Assembly: GCA_026004935.1 (NCBI GenBank) | Contig: BPKC01000001.1 | Span: 1,054,001 to 1,118,000, forward strand | Length of the DNA: 64,000 nucleotides | Source of the DNA: Rhodothalassiaceae bacterium | GTDB taxonomy: Bacteria; Pseudomonadota; Alphaproteobacteria; Sphingomonadales; Rhodothalassiaceae | Reading direction: 5' to 3' | Part shown: in pieces, positions 50,704-59,981 of the stretch | Layout: every line of letters begins with the position of its first letter | Position numbering within the stretch: the first letter of the stretch is position 1 | Made by a program: the position numbers and the translations under genes | Notes under the pieces: generated by a model | The model's database searches: none | Seen by the model: the letters and a program-made list of their open reading frames with translations, nothing else | Told to the model about the DNA's origin: nothing

Positions 50704-52263
50704 TCAGCCGAGGCGACCGGCCAGATAGTCTTCCTTGAGGCGGCGCTTGAAGATCTTGCCGGTGTCCTCGCGCGGCAGCTCGGGCAGGAAGTGGATCTCG
50801 CGCGGGATCTTGTAATCCGCGATGCGGCCCTTGAGCGCGGAACGGATGCCCTCGGCGGTGAGCGCGGCGCCCGGCTCGGGCTGGATGGCCGCCACCAGCC
50901 GCTCGCCGAACTCCGGGTCCGGCACCCCGAACACGCCGCAGTCGAGCACGCCCGGGATCTCATGGAGCGCCGACTCGATCTCGGCCGGGTAGATGTTGAC
51001 GCCGCCGGAGATCACCATGTCGTGGCTGCGCCCCTCGAGGAACAGGAAGCCCTCCTCGTCGATCCAGCCCATGTCGCCGTTGGTGACGAAGCCGTCGCGC
51101 TCGATGCCGCGCCGCTTGGCCTCGTCGCCGTGATAGGTGAAGTCCGCGATCAGCGTGTTGCGGGCGTAGATCTCGCCGAGATGGCCGCGGCCCGGCGGCA
51201 GGATGTTGCCGGCCTCGTCGTAGATTCTGAGCTCGACCCCCGGCAGCGGGCGGCCGACGGACAGCGGCCGCGCGCGCCAGTCCTGCGGGTCCATGCGGGT
51301 GAGCACGCCGACCTCGGTGGAGCCGTAGTATTCGTAGATCACGTCGCCCCACCAGTCGAGCATCGCCTCCTTGACATGCGGCGGGCAGGGCGCGGCGCCG
51401 TGCACGACGAAGCGCAGCGACGAGACGTCGTAGCGCCGCCGGACCTCCTCGGGCAGCTTCAGCAGCCGCACGAACATGGTGGGCACCATGTGCAGATGGG
51501 TGATCCGCTCGCGCTGGATCAGCTCCAGAAGCTGCAGCGGATCGAAGCGGGGCATGAGATGCAGATGGCCCGCCAGCCGCACGATGGTCAGTGCGTAGGT
51601 GAAGGGGGCGGAGTGGTACATGGGGCCCGTCATCACCGCCCGGATCGGCTGCTGGTCGAGGCCCCAGGCGTGGATGATGGTCATCATCGAGCGCAGGTAT
51701 GCCTGCATGTCCGGAAGCGGAAAGCGCCGCACGCCCTTCGGCCGACCCGTGGTGCCGGAGGTGTAGATGATGGAGCCGGGCGGCGGGATGTCCTGCTCGG
51801 GGATCGGCTCCGCGGCCTCCACCTCGCGCCAGAAGTCGCGTGCACCCGCGGGCACGGCGGCCGCCTCGGGTGCGATGCCGTAGGCGGCGCGCACCGCCGG
51901 CGGCGTCTCGATCACCAGCGTCTCGACGGACGCGGGCAGGGCCGCGGCCGCGGCACGGTGGAGATCCGCGTGGGCGACGAGGAGCTTCGCGCCGCAGTCC
52001 TCGACCACGTAGCGCACCTCCGGCGGCGCGAAATGCCAGTTGATCGGCACGGCATAGGCGCCCAGCCGGCCGGCCGCCGCGGCGGCGACGATGAAGGCGA
52101 AATCGTTGCGCAGAAGCAGCGCGACGCGGTCCTCGCGGCCGATGCCGGCGGCGGCGAAGAGACCGGCGGCGCGGGCGATCCGCTGCTCGAGATCGTCCGC
52201 ACCCCACCGCTCGTCGCCGAGACCGAGCACCGGCCCCTGATCGCTGCGCGCCTCGAATTCCAT
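50704..52263 (-). CDS. AMP-dependent acyl-CoA synthetase
   Basis: 519 residues. ANL superfamily: P-loop IIYTSGTTGRPKGVRRF, YEYYGSTEVG, GFVTNGDMGWIDEEGFLFLEGR and the C-terminal Lys motif REDTGKIFKRRL. It activates a carboxylic acid to an acyl-CoA; with gcdH and a hydratase next door a dicarboxylic or medium-chain acid is plausible. ATG 52263 is preferred because the ATG at 52284 lies in the GGAGGAGGAG that forms its ribosome binding site. Confidence 0.88.
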   Translation of the reverse strand: MEFEARSDQGPVLGLGDERWGADDLEQRIARAAGLFAAAGIGREDRVALLLRNDFAFIVAAAAAGRLGAYAVPINWHFAPPEVRYVVEDCGAKLLVAHADLHRAAAAALPASVETLVIETPPAVRAAYGIAPEAAAVPAGARDFWREVEAAEPIPEQDIPPPGSIIYTSGTTGRPKGVRRFPLPDMQAYLRSMMTIIHAWGLDQQPIRAVMTGPMYHSAPFTYALTIVRLAGHLHLMPRFDPLQLLELIQRERITHLHMVPTMFVRLLKLPEEVRRRYDVSSLRFVVHGAAPCPPHVKEAMLDWWGDVIYEYYGSTEVGVLTRMDPQDWRARPLSVGRPLPGVELRIYDEAGNILPPGRGHLGEIYARNTLIADFTYHGDEAKRRGIERDGFVTNGDMGWIDEEGFLFLEGRSHDMVISGGVNIYPAEIESALHEIPGVLDCGVFGVPDPEFGERLVAAIQPEPGAALTAEGIRSALKGRIADYKIPREIHFLPELPREDTGKIFKRRLKEDYLAGRLG

Positions 52264-52294
52264 GCCTGCGCTCTCCTCCTCCATGCGCCGTCCC

Positions 52295-53518
52295 TCACCC
52301 CGCCAGGCTGGTGCGCACCCTGACCTCGCCGGTAAGCGTGCGGTGGACCGGGCAGCGGTTCGCGATCTCCAGAAGCCGCGCGCGCTGCCCGTCGTCCAGC
52401 GCGCCCTCGATCGCGATCTCGCGGGTGATCTCGTCGATCATGCCGTCCTTCGTCTCGCAGTCGGCGCAGTCGGCGGCGTGGACCTTGCGGTGGCCGAGGC
52501 GCACCGCGACATGTTCGAGCGGCCAGTCCTTGCGCTCGGCATACATCCTCAGCGTCATCGCCGTGCAGGCGCCCAGCGCCGACAGCAGCAGCCCGTACGG
52601 ATCCGGCCCGTGGTTGAGGCCGCCGACCTCCTCCGGCTCGTCGGCCAGCATGCGATGGCCCTTCGCCGAAATCACCTCCTGATACCGGCCGGTGTGGGCC
52701 TCGGCGACGAGGACATGGGTGCCGTCCTCGACGAAGGGGGCCCTGAGCCCCGGCTCCTCGAGACCGTCGACGTAGCGCCGCGCCCAGGCCGCGATCACCT
52801 CGGCGGCATATTCGGCATCCCTGCGCCGACGCAGCAGGTGGTCGGCATCATCCAGCGAGACGAAGCTCTTGGGGTGGAGCGCCGTGCGGTATATCGCCTC
52901 CGCGTTCTCGATGCCGACGATCTCGTCGCGCGGGGCGTGCATGACAAGCAGCGCCCGCTTCAGCTCGCGGATGCGCCGCTCCTGCTCGATGCCCAGCGTC
53001 TGGTCGAGGAACCGCCGGGTGATCCGGAACGGCCTGCCGCCGATGGCGACCTCGGCCTCGCCTTCCTCCTCGATCTCGCGAAGCGCCCCCTTGAAATGCT
53101 TCAGCACATGGTCGGGAGAGAACGGCGCGCCGATGGTCGCCACCGCCCTGACGCTGCCGATATCACCGGCCGCGTGGAGCACCGCCGCACCACCGAGCGA
53201 ATGGCCGACGAGAAGCGCCGGCGCGATGCCTTCGTCCGCCATGGCGCGGGCCGCCGCCTTCAGGTCCTCGACATTGGCGCGGAAGCCGGAATTCGCGAAA
53301 TCGCCCTCCGATTCGCCGAGGCCGGAGAAGTCGAAGCGCAGCACCGCGAACCCGTGCCGCGTGAGCCGGGCGCTGATGTGGCGTGCGGCGTGAATGTCCT
53401 TCGTGCAGGTGAAGCAGTGGGCGAACAGGGCATATGCCTTCGGCCGGCCGACCGGCAGGTCGAGCCGGCCGGCGAGTTCGCCCTGACCGCCCTGGAACGT
53501 GAACCGTCTGAAACGCAT
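52295..53518 (-). CDS. Alpha/beta hydrolase fused to OsmC-like domain
   Basis: 407 residues. Residues ~1-260 are an alpha/beta hydrolase with nucleophile elbow GHSLGG and FAHCFTCTKDIHAARHI near the oxyanion hole. Residues ~270-407 are OsmC/Ohr-like: DPYGLLLSALGACTAMTLRMYAERK carries one peroxidatic-type Cys, and a later NRCPVHRTL carries the second. OsmC proteins reduce organic hydroperoxides; the fusion may hydrolyse and reduce lipid peroxides (inference). This two-domain arrangement is known in proteobacteria. AGGAGG precedes the ATG; 31 bases upstream of the ligase. Confidence 0.88.
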   Translation of the reverse strand: MRFRRFTFQGGQGELAGRLDLPVGRPKAYALFAHCFTCTKDIHAARHISARLTRHGFAVLRFDFSGLGESEGDFANSGFRANVEDLKAAARAMADEGIAPALLVGHSLGGAAVLHAAGDIGSVRAVATIGAPFSPDHVLKHFKGALREIEEEGEAEVAIGGRPFRITRRFLDQTLGIEQERRIRELKRALLVMHAPRDEIVGIENAEAIYRTALHPKSFVSLDDADHLLRRRRDAEYAAEVIAAWARRYVDGLEEPGLRAPFVEDGTHVLVAEAHTGRYQEVISAKGHRMLADEPEEVGGLNHGPDPYGLLLSALGACTAMTLRMYAERKDWPLEHVAVRLGHRKVHAADCADCETKDGMIDEITREIAIEGALDDGQRARLLEIANRCPVHRTLTGEVRVRTSLAG

Positions 53519-53691
53519 CGCATCCTCCTCGTCGCCCCTGCCGCGCACGCCCCCTCGGCGGGCAGTGTCCTTCGGCTTGCGGCAGGAAGGCAAGCGCGCC
53601 GTGCGCCGCACGCGGCAGGCGGGTCTTGATCCGCGGACGGGCCCGGGCTAGGCAGCGGCCGCGATCCACCTCAGCCAGGGAGACCGTCACC

Positions 53692-53805
53692 GTGCGCGAG
53701 TTCGAGGACAAGTTCGCGACCTACCGGGCCTTCGTGAAGGCCAGCTTCTGGCTCACCGGCATTTCCGTGGTCGTGCTGGCGGCGATGGCCGTGTTCCTGC
53801 TCTAG
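53692..53805 (+). CDS. aa3-type cytochrome c oxidase subunit IV-like peptide
   Basis: 37 residues from GTG 53692 with AGGGAG upstream. A short amphipathic N-terminus (EFEDKFATYRAFVKAS) leads into a single transmembrane helix to the stop, the size and layout of bacterial aa3 oxidase subunit IV. These peptides bind the oxidase periphery in alphaproteobacteria. No other oxidase genes are near. Recognised by shape and the TYRAF motif, so moderate certainty. Confidence 0.65.
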   Translation: MREFEDKFATYRAFVKASFWLTGISVVVLAAMAVFLL

Positions 53806-54011
53806 GCCGCGCCGCGCCCCCCCTCTTCACCGACGCGTCCGGCTCCATCGAAGGTTCAGGCGCCCCCCGCCGGCTCTTGATCCCGTGCGCGCTGCGGTGC
53901 CATGCTGCGCGCCGGGTGGCGAGCCGGGAGTGGAGCCCGGGCCGGTAGCGGTCTGCGCCCGCCCCGCTGGCGCACCCGTCACGACAGCAGGAAGAAGCGG
54001 GGAGGCATTTC

Positions 54012-56747
54012 ATGAAACGCTTGTCCTTCTGGGGCGCGCTCGCGCTCCTTCTCGGGATCGTCGCGCCGGCGCTGGCGGCAAAATTGCCCGAGGTCGACAT
54101 CCCCTACACCAAATTCAAGCTCGCCAACGGGCTGACGGTCGTCGTCCACGAGGACCACAAGGCGCCCATCGTGGCGGTGAGCGTCTGGTATCACGTGGGC
54201 TCGAAGGATGAGCCGCCCGGAAAATCCGGCTTTGCGCATCTGTTCGAGCATCTGATGTTCAACGGCTCGGAGCACCACGACGACGAATACTTCAAGCCGC
54301 TCGAGAAGGTCGGCGTCACCGACATCAACGGGACCACCTGGCTCGACCGCACGAACTATTTCGAGACGGTGCCGAAGCCCGCCCTCGAGCTGGCGCTGTT
54401 CCTCGAATCCGACCGCATGGGCCACCTGCTCGGCGCGGTGACCCAGGAGAAGCTCGACAACCAGCGCGGCGTCGTCCAGAACGAGAAGCGCCAGGGAGAG
54501 AACCAGCCCTACGGGCGCGTCTTCGAGGCGCTGCAGTCGGCGCTCTATCCGGAAGGCCACCCCTACCACCACACCACCATCGGCTCGATGGAGGACCTCA
54601 ACGCCGCAAGCCTCGAAGACGTCCACAACTGGTTCAAGCAGTACTACGGCCCGAACAACGCCGTGCTGGTGCTGGCCGGCGACATCACCGTGGACGAGGC
54701 GAAGGCGCTGGCCGAGAAGTATTTCGGCGACATCCCCCCGGGCCCGCCGATAACCCAGGCCAAGGCGGAGGTGCCCCATCACGCCTCCGACATCCGCCTC
54801 GTGATGCAGGACCGCGTACCTCAGGCCCGCATCTACCGCGTCTGGGCGGTCGCGCCGCGCACGGACCGGGATGCGACGGTCCTCGATGTCGCGGCGATGG
54901 TGCTGGGGCAGGGCAAGACGAGCCGGCTCTACCGGGACCTCGTGCACGACAAGCAGTGGGCGACCAATGTTTCGGCCAGCGTGCTGCCGTTCGAGCTGTC
55001 GTCCATGTTCATGGTGATGGTCGAGGTGAAACCCGGCATCGATGTCGCCGAGGTCGAGCACCGCCTCGACGAGCTCGTGGCGGAGTTCCTCGCAAAGCCC
55101 GTCTCCAAGGACGAGCTGGAGCGCGCCCAGGTGCGCAACATCGCAAGCCAGATCCGCGGGCTCGAGAAGGTCGGCGGATTTTCCGGCAAGGCGGTGACGC
55201 TGGCCCAGGGCGAGTTCTATGCGGGCGATCCCGGCTTCTTCAAAAAGGAGCTCGCCTGGGTCGCAGACGCGACACCCGAACAGGTCCATGAGACGGCGAA
55301 CAGGTGGCTGACGGGCGGCTCGGTGCAGCTCGTCGTCGAGCCCTTCCCGAAGCTCGCGGCGGCCGGGCCAGGCATAGACCGCACGAAGGGCCTGCCGAAG
55401 GTGGGTGACACGCCCGACCTCGACTTCCCGGCGATCGTCGAGGACCGGCTGTCGAACGGCATGCGCGTCGTCTTGGCCGAGCGCCATGCCGTGCCGGTCG
55501 TGCAGGTCGCGATCCAGTTCGACGCGGGCTATGCGGCCGATTCGCTGGGCAAGCTTGGGCTCGCGAACCTCACTCTCGACATGCTGGACGAGGGCACGCG
55601 CTCGCGCAGCGGTGCCGAGATCGCGGCCGAGGCCGAGCGGCTGGGCGCCGTGATCTCCACCGGCTCGGATCTCGATACCTCCGAGGCGCGGCTCAACGCG
55701 ATCACCACGAATCTGAAGGAGTCGCTGGAGCTGTTCGCGGACGTCGTGCGCAACCCCGCCTTCCGCGAGGAGGATCTGGCCCGCCAGAAGGCGCGCACGA
55801 TCGCCCGCATCCGCCAGGAGCAGAACCAGCCGGTGGCGATCGCGCTGCGCAAGCTGCCGCCCATCCTCTACGGCAAGGACCATGCCTACGGGATCCCCTT
55901 CACCGGATCCGGGACCATCGAGTCGGTGTCCGGGATCGCGCGCGCGGATCTTGAAGCCTTCCAGCGGCAGTGGCTCAGACCCGACAACGCGACGATCTTC
56001 GTGGTCGGCGACGTGACGATGGCGGCGATCAAGCCGCTGCTCGAGAAGACCTTCGGCGACTGGAAGGCCCCTGCCGAGCCTCTGCCGAGGAAGAACATCG
56101 CCACCGTCGAGGGGCCGGCCGGCAACCGCATCATCGTGATCGACCGGCCCGGTTCGCCGCAGTCGCTGATCCTGGCGGGGCACCTGGCGCCGCCGACCGG
56201 CGATCCCGACAACATCGCGCTCGAGGCGGCGAACGAGATCCTGGGCGGCGCGTTCACCGCGCGGATCAACATGGACCTGCGCGAGGACAAGGGCTGGTCC
56301 TACGGCGCCTACACCTTCATGCCGGATGCCCGCGGCCAGCGGCCCTTCCTGGTCTATGCGCCGGTGCAGACGGACAGGACGGCCGATTCGATCAGGCAGA
56401 TCGTCCAGGATCTCAACGACTTCGTGGGGCCGAAGCCGCCGACCGCCGAGGAGCTCGACCGGGTGGTGAAGAACAACACCCGCTCTCTGCCCGGCCGCTA
56501 CGAGACGGCGGGGGCGGTGCTTGGCGCGATTCTCGAGAATGCGCGCTTCGGCCGGCCGCTGGACTATCAGGAGCGGCTGAAGGAGCTCTACACCGCGCTC
56601 GATCTGTCCAAGGTCACGCAGGCCGGCCGGCGGCTCGTGCATCCCGACCGGCTGGTGTGGATCGTCGTCGGCGACAAGGCGAAGATCATGGACGGCCTCA
56701 AGAGCCTCGGGTTCTCCGAGATCGCCGAGGATACGGCCGGCGAGTAG
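54012..56747 (+). CDS. Secreted M16 zinc metallopeptidase, two-domain fusion
   Basis: 911 residues. Signal peptide to about residue 23 (ALALLLGIVAPALAA). The N-terminal half has the inverted zinc motif HLFEH (76-80) and downstream ligand region ENQPYGRVFEAL. The C-terminal half (from ~475, LSNGMRVVLAERHAVP) repeats the fold but lacks HxxEH, as in paired M16 halves that form a closed chamber, here in a single chain. Degrades peptides in the periplasm. GGGGAGG precedes the ATG, and a strong terminator follows. Confidence 0.9.
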   Translation: MKRLSFWGALALLLGIVAPALAAKLPEVDIPYTKFKLANGLTVVVHEDHKAPIVAVSVWYHVGSKDEPPGKSGFAHLFEHLMFNGSEHHDDEYFKPLEKVGVTDINGTTWLDRTNYFETVPKPALELALFLESDRMGHLLGAVTQEKLDNQRGVVQNEKRQGENQPYGRVFEALQSALYPEGHPYHHTTIGSMEDLNAASLEDVHNWFKQYYGPNNAVLVLAGDITVDEAKALAEKYFGDIPPGPPITQAKAEVPHHASDIRLVMQDRVPQARIYRVWAVAPRTDRDATVLDVAAMVLGQGKTSRLYRDLVHDKQWATNVSASVLPFELSSMFMVMVEVKPGIDVAEVEHRLDELVAEFLAKPVSKDELERAQVRNIASQIRGLEKVGGFSGKAVTLAQGEFYAGDPGFFKKELAWVADATPEQVHETANRWLTGGSVQLVVEPFPKLAAAGPGIDRTKGLPKVGDTPDLDFPAIVEDRLSNGMRVVLAERHAVPVVQVAIQFDAGYAADSLGKLGLANLTLDMLDEGTRSRSGAEIAAEAERLGAVISTGSDLDTSEARLNAITTNLKESLELFADVVRNPAFREEDLARQKARTIARIRQEQNQPVAIALRKLPPILYGKDHAYGIPFTGSGTIESVSGIARADLEAFQRQWLRPDNATIFVVGDVTMAAIKPLLEKTFGDWKAPAEPLPRKNIATVEGPAGNRIIVIDRPGSPQSLILAGHLAPPTGDPDNIALEAANEILGGAFTARINMDLREDKGWSYGAYTFMPDARGQRPFLVYAPVQTDRTADSIRQIVQDLNDFVGPKPPTAEELDRVVKNNTRSLPGRYETAGAVLGAILENARFGRPLDYQERLKELYTALDLSKVTQAGRRLVHPDRLVWIVVGDKAKIMDGLKSLGFSEIAEDTAGE

Positions 56748-56804
56748 GGGGCCGGCCGCCGCGATGCCGCCCGACGGGATCGCGGGCCCTGATCACGGAA
56801 ATCC

Positions 56805-56838
56805 GGGCGGGAGAGGGCTCCTCTCCCGCCCTCTTCTT
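56805..56838 (+). terminator. Rho-independent terminator after the M16 peptidase
   Basis: GGGCGGGAGAG (56805-56815) pairs perfectly with CTCTCCCGCCC (56821-56831) across a 5-base loop, followed by TCTTCTT. It ends the peptidase transcript and insulates the next operon. Confidence 0.85.
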
Positions 56839-56952
56839 GTGCCGCCGACTGCCTCGCCGCGCGCTGAGACGCCGCCCAGACCGGTTCATTCGCGCGCGGC
56901 CGGCTGCGCGCGGCCGCCCGGCGCAGGGTGTGTTGCTGTGCTAAGACACCCC

Positions 56953-56981
56953 TTGACAAGGTTGGCATAGTGTATTAGATA
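56953..56981 (+). promoter_or_regulatory. Promoter of the GntR/ABC operon
   Basis: A perfect TTGACA (56953-56958) with a 17-base spacer to a TAGATA-like -10 (56976-56981). This is the only strong -35 box between the terminator at 56.8 kb and the first gene. It implies a 5' leader of about 350 bases before the regulator gene. Confidence 0.6.
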
Positions 56982-56989
56982 GCTAACAC
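56970..56989. promoter_or_regulatory. Operator-like inverted repeat over the -10
   Basis: GTGT-A-TTAG, ATAG, CTAA-CAC: half-sites GTGT(A)TTAG and CTAACAC are inverted around a 4-base centre, with one extra A on the left. It covers the -10 region. GntR-family repressors of the YtrA group typically repress their own ABC operon from such palindromes, so autorepression is the likely use. Confidence 0.5.
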
Positions 56990-57107
56990 AGCAGCACGGA
57001 GCGATTCGCCGATCCGGCTGCACCCAGGACCGGAAGGGCCATCGGACAACCGGCCCCGGTCACGACAGCGACGACGAGAACGACGCGCGACAGCAAGGAG
57101 AACGAAG

Positions 57108-57263
57108 ATGTTGAAGCCCTCTTTCCCCTCCCCGACCGTTGCGGGCGAGCCTCCGGTCCGCCCGCGTGGAAGCGATCCCGCCAGCGGCTACGTCCTGCGG
57201 CGTCAGCGCCGCCGGCGCCGCTGGTCTTCGGGGGTGCACGCCCGTCTGCTCCACGGGGCGTGA
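57108..57263 (+). CDS. Possible short leader ORF with strong ribosome binding site
   Basis: 51 codons, ATG 57108 behind AAGGAGAACGAAG, one of the best ribosome binding sites in the window. The product is Pro/Arg-rich, with a run of nine basic residues in eleven (RRQRRRRR region, codons ~31-39). No homology recognised. It sits in the 5' leader of the GntR/ABC operon and could be a real small protein or a leader peptide that couples translation to operon expression. Confidence 0.4.
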   Translation: MLKPSFPSPTVAGEPPVRPRGSDPASGYVLRRQRRRRRWSSGVHARLLHGA

Positions 57264-57344
57264 GCACGCCGGCGGGCCCGGTGGCGCGTGCCGCCACCGG
57301 CCGGACCGACCCATGCGAGGGACCGCGCGTGACGGAGAAGCGTG

Positions 57345-57740
57345 ATGCTGACAGCCGAATGGAGCGACGATGTGCCGATCTATCGGCAGCTCCAGGACAA
57401 GATCAAGGCGGCGATCATCGACGGCCGGCTGGCCGAGGGCGAAGCGCTGCCTTCGGTCCGCACGGTCGCGGTGGAGCTGAAGATCAATCCGCTCACCGCC
57501 TCCAAGGCCTATCAGGAGCTCGCGGCCGAGGGCCTCGTGGAGCGCCAGCGCGGCCTCGGGATGTTCGTGAAGGAAGGGGCCCGCGCCCGCCTGCTTGCCG
57601 AGGAGCGCGACCGGTTTCTCAAGGAGGAGTGGCCGCGGGTGCTTGAGCGGATCCGCCTGCTCGGTCTCGACCCCGAAGAGCTGCTGAGGGCGCATGCCGG
57701 CTCATCCGGTGGCGCGGGTTCGGATGAGGAGAAGACGTGA
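57345..57740 (+). CDS. GntR-family transcriptional regulator, YtrA type
   Basis: 131 residues. The N-terminal winged helix is canonical GntR: PIYRQLQDKIKAAIIDGRL, EALPSVRTVAVELKINPLTASKAY, GLVERQRGLGMFV. The short helical tail and absence of a large ligand domain place it in the YtrA group, which controls adjacent ABC transporters. ATG 57345 with GGAG at 8 bases is preferred to GTG 57342. Its TGA overlaps the ATPase ATG. Confidence 0.9.
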   Translation: MLTAEWSDDVPIYRQLQDKIKAAIIDGRLAEGEALPSVRTVAVELKINPLTASKAYQELAAEGLVERQRGLGMFVKEGARARLLAEERDRFLKEEWPRVLERIRLLGLDPEELLRAHAGSSGGAGSDEEKT

Positions 57741-58669
57741 TGAACGCGACCGTCGAGACATCGATCCCCGACGATGCCGCGGCCGATCCGGCCGCCGCGG
57801 ACCATGCGGGCGGCGAGGTCCTGGTGCGTGCGCGCGGGCTCGCCAAGCGCTACCGGGACGTCCAGGCCCTGCACCCGACGGACCTCGACATCGCCGCGGG
57901 GCGCATCATCGGCATCGTCGGCCCCAACGGCGCCGGCAAGACGACGCTTCTCGACGCGCTGCTCGGGCTCATCTCCTATGAGGGCTCGGTGCGGGTGCTG
58001 GGCCGCGAGCCGCTGTCGGAACGTGCGGCGCTGATGCACGACGTCTGCTTCATCGCCGATGTCGCGACCCTGCCGCGCTGGATGCGGGTGCGCGAGCTCA
58101 TCGACTATGTGGAGGGCGTCCATCCCCGGTTCTCGCGCGCCCGCGCGCTCGAGCTGCTCGCGCGCACCGAGATCCCCCTCGCCAAGCGCATCGGGCAGCT
58201 GTCGAAGGGGATGATCACCCAGCTGCATCTCGCCATCGTCATGGCGATCGACGCGCGGCTGCTGGTGCTGGACGAGCCGACCCTCGGCCTCGACATCCTG
58301 TTCCGCAAGAACTTCTACACGGCGCTGCTCGAGGAATACTTCGACAACCGCCGCACGATCCTGGTGGCGACCCATCAGATCGAGGAGGTCGAGCACATCC
58401 TCACCGACGTCATCTTCCTGCGCAAGGGGCGCATCATCCTGCACGAGTCCCTCGAGATCCTGGAAGAACGTTTTGTTCAGCTCGTGACCGACGAGGAGCG
58501 GGCCGCCGCGGCCGCCGCGCTGGGGCCCATCGCCACCCGGCGCGCCTTCGGCAAGGTCGCGATGATCTTCGATGCCCCCGACCGCGCGCGCCTCGAGAAG
58601 ATGGGAAGCCTGCGCCGGGTGCCGCTGGCCGATCTCTTCGTCGCGCTGATGCAAGGAGACGCGTCATGA
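57740..58669 (+). CDS. ABC transporter ATP-binding protein
   Basis: 309 residues. Walker A GPNGAGKTTLLDALL; the signature region reads GQLSKGMITQLHLA, a slightly divergent LSGGQ; Walker B LLVLDEPTLGLDI; and switch His in ATHQIEEVEH. Resembles the YtrB/Nat-type export ATPases that partner YtrA regulators. Shares one base with the regulator stop and overlaps the permease start by 4 bases, so the three are co-translated. Confidence 0.92.
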   Translation: MNATVETSIPDDAAADPAAADHAGGEVLVRARGLAKRYRDVQALHPTDLDIAAGRIIGIVGPNGAGKTTLLDALLGLISYEGSVRVLGREPLSERAALMHDVCFIADVATLPRWMRVRELIDYVEGVHPRFSRARALELLARTEIPLAKRIGQLSKGMITQLHLAIVMAIDARLLVLDEPTLGLDILFRKNFYTALLEEYFDNRRTILVATHQIEEVEHILTDVIFLRKGRIILHESLEILEERFVQLVTDEERAAAAAALGPIATRRAFGKVAMIFDAPDRARLEKMGSLRRVPLADLFVALMQGDAS

Positions 58670-59607
58670 CCCCCACCGCCATTCCCGCGTTGCTGCGCCG
58701 CGAGGTGCTGGACAACCGCATCGCCTTTCTGTGGACGCCCGCCGTCCTGCTGGCCCTGATGCTCCTCGTCGTCTTCGGCGCGGTGGGCATCGCCTCCAGG
58801 CTGGATCCCTCCATGCACATCGCATTCGAAATGGAGGACGGCACCACCTTTGAAGGCGGCGGGCTGGCCCACGGGCTCAACAAGCTCGCCGCGGCGGATC
58901 CGGCCGAGCAGCGCACGGCCGTCACGGTCATCCTCCACGCCGTGACGGTCCCCGTCTTCATCGCGCTGCCCTTCGTGATCTTCTTCACGCTGCTGTCCGC
59001 GCTCTACGAGGAGCGGCGTGACCGCTCGATCCTGTTCTGGAAGTCGATGCCGGTGCCCGACTGGGCGGAGGTGGCCGCCAAGTTCGCAGCCGCCACCCTC
59101 ATCGCGCCGGCTGCGGCGCTTGCGATGGCCGTCGTCGCCCAGCTCGTGGCCTGGCTCGTCTTCGTCGCGATCACGGCCGGCGTCGGCGCGCCGCTCGCGC
59201 CCTGGTTTGCGGCGCTGCCGACGGTGGCCTACCAGTGGCTGGCGCTGGCGGCCGGGCTTCTTGCCTGGGCGCTGTGGGCGGCGCCGGTGTGGGGCTGGGT
59301 GCTCTTCTGCTCGGCCTTCGCGCCGCGCAGCCCCTTCGGGTTTGCGGTGGTGCCGCCGCTGGTGCTGGTGATCATCGAGTCGATCTGGTTCCGCACCCAT
59401 CACTTCTCGGCCTGGCTCGGCAAGCATCTGCTCGCCTTCCCCGCGCTCGAGGGGATGCCCCGCGGCGAGGTGGGCGCGGAACGCCTCATCACCATCAAGC
59501 TGTTCGACATGGTGGGATCCTTCTCGGACCCGGACCTGTGGCTGGGTCTCGCGATCGCCGCGTTCTTCCTGGCCGCCGCCACCTGGACCCGCCGCCATGC
59601 GCTCTGA
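58666..59607 (+). CDS. ABC transporter permease
   Basis: 313 residues with about six transmembrane segments (first FLWTPAVLLALMLLVVFGAV) and a large extracytoplasmic loop after it. ERRDRSILFWKSMPVPDWAEV is the conserved cytoplasmic coupling region of ABC-2-type permeases. With the ATPase it should export a drug, peptide or lipid; the cargo is unknown, though YtrA-linked systems often answer cell-envelope stress. Confidence 0.85.
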   Translation: MTPTAIPALLRREVLDNRIAFLWTPAVLLALMLLVVFGAVGIASRLDPSMHIAFEMEDGTTFEGGGLAHGLNKLAAADPAEQRTAVTVILHAVTVPVFIALPFVIFFTLLSALYEERRDRSILFWKSMPVPDWAEVAAKFAAATLIAPAAALAMAVVAQLVAWLVFVAITAGVGAPLAPWFAALPTVAYQWLALAAGLLAWALWAAPVWGWVLFCSAFAPRSPFGFAVVPPLVLVIIESIWFRTHHFSAWLGKHLLAFPALEGMPRGEVGAERLITIKLFDMVGSFSDPDLWLGLAIAAFFLAAATWTRRHAL

Positions 59608-59677
59608 ACGAGAGGAAACGGCAAGGGATCACCCCGCCATGTTCCCCGACCACACCGACAGCGAGGAGCACGACGCC

Positions 59678-59866
59678 ATGTTCGATGCGATCCCGTCATC
59701 GCCCCTGCGCGAACCGCACGCCCGCGACGGACGGCCCGCCGCGGCCGCCCGGCCGCAAGGGGGCAATGCCGACGCCGCCGACGCCACGATCGCGTTCGCG
59801 GCCCTGCTTGTCCGTCACGCCCGCCGGTCCCGTGGCATCGGCGCGCGCTCGCGGCGCGTGGCCTGA
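59678..59866 (+). CDS. Possible small hypothetical protein
   Basis: 62 codons from ATG 59678, which follows GAGGAG at 9-base spacing; the frame is open further up to 59597, overlapping the permease. The product (MFDAIPSSPLREPHARD start) is polar with an Ala-rich helix near the end (DATIAFAALLVRHARR). No family recognised. It lies between the permease and a two-way terminator, so it may be the last gene of the operon. Confidence 0.4.
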   Translation: MFDAIPSSPLREPHARDGRPAAAARPQGGNADAADATIAFAALLVRHARRSRGIGARSRRVA

Positions 59867-59935
59867 CCCGCGCGGTGCCAACCGGTCCCTCCACCGTGCG
59901 GGCCGGCCGCCTTCGGCGGCGCTGACGGCGGGTGA

Positions 59936-59969
59936 GACCCGTCCCGGCCCAGGGATGCCGGGACGGGTC
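59936..59969. terminator. Hairpin terminator between converging genes
   Basis: GACCCGTCCCGGC (59936-59948) pairs perfectly with GCCGGGACGGGTC (59957-59969), 8-base loop. It has no clear T tract on either side. Its place between the ABC operon and rlmB suggests two-way termination. Confidence 0.6.
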
Positions 59970-59981
59970 CGCCCGTCCGCC

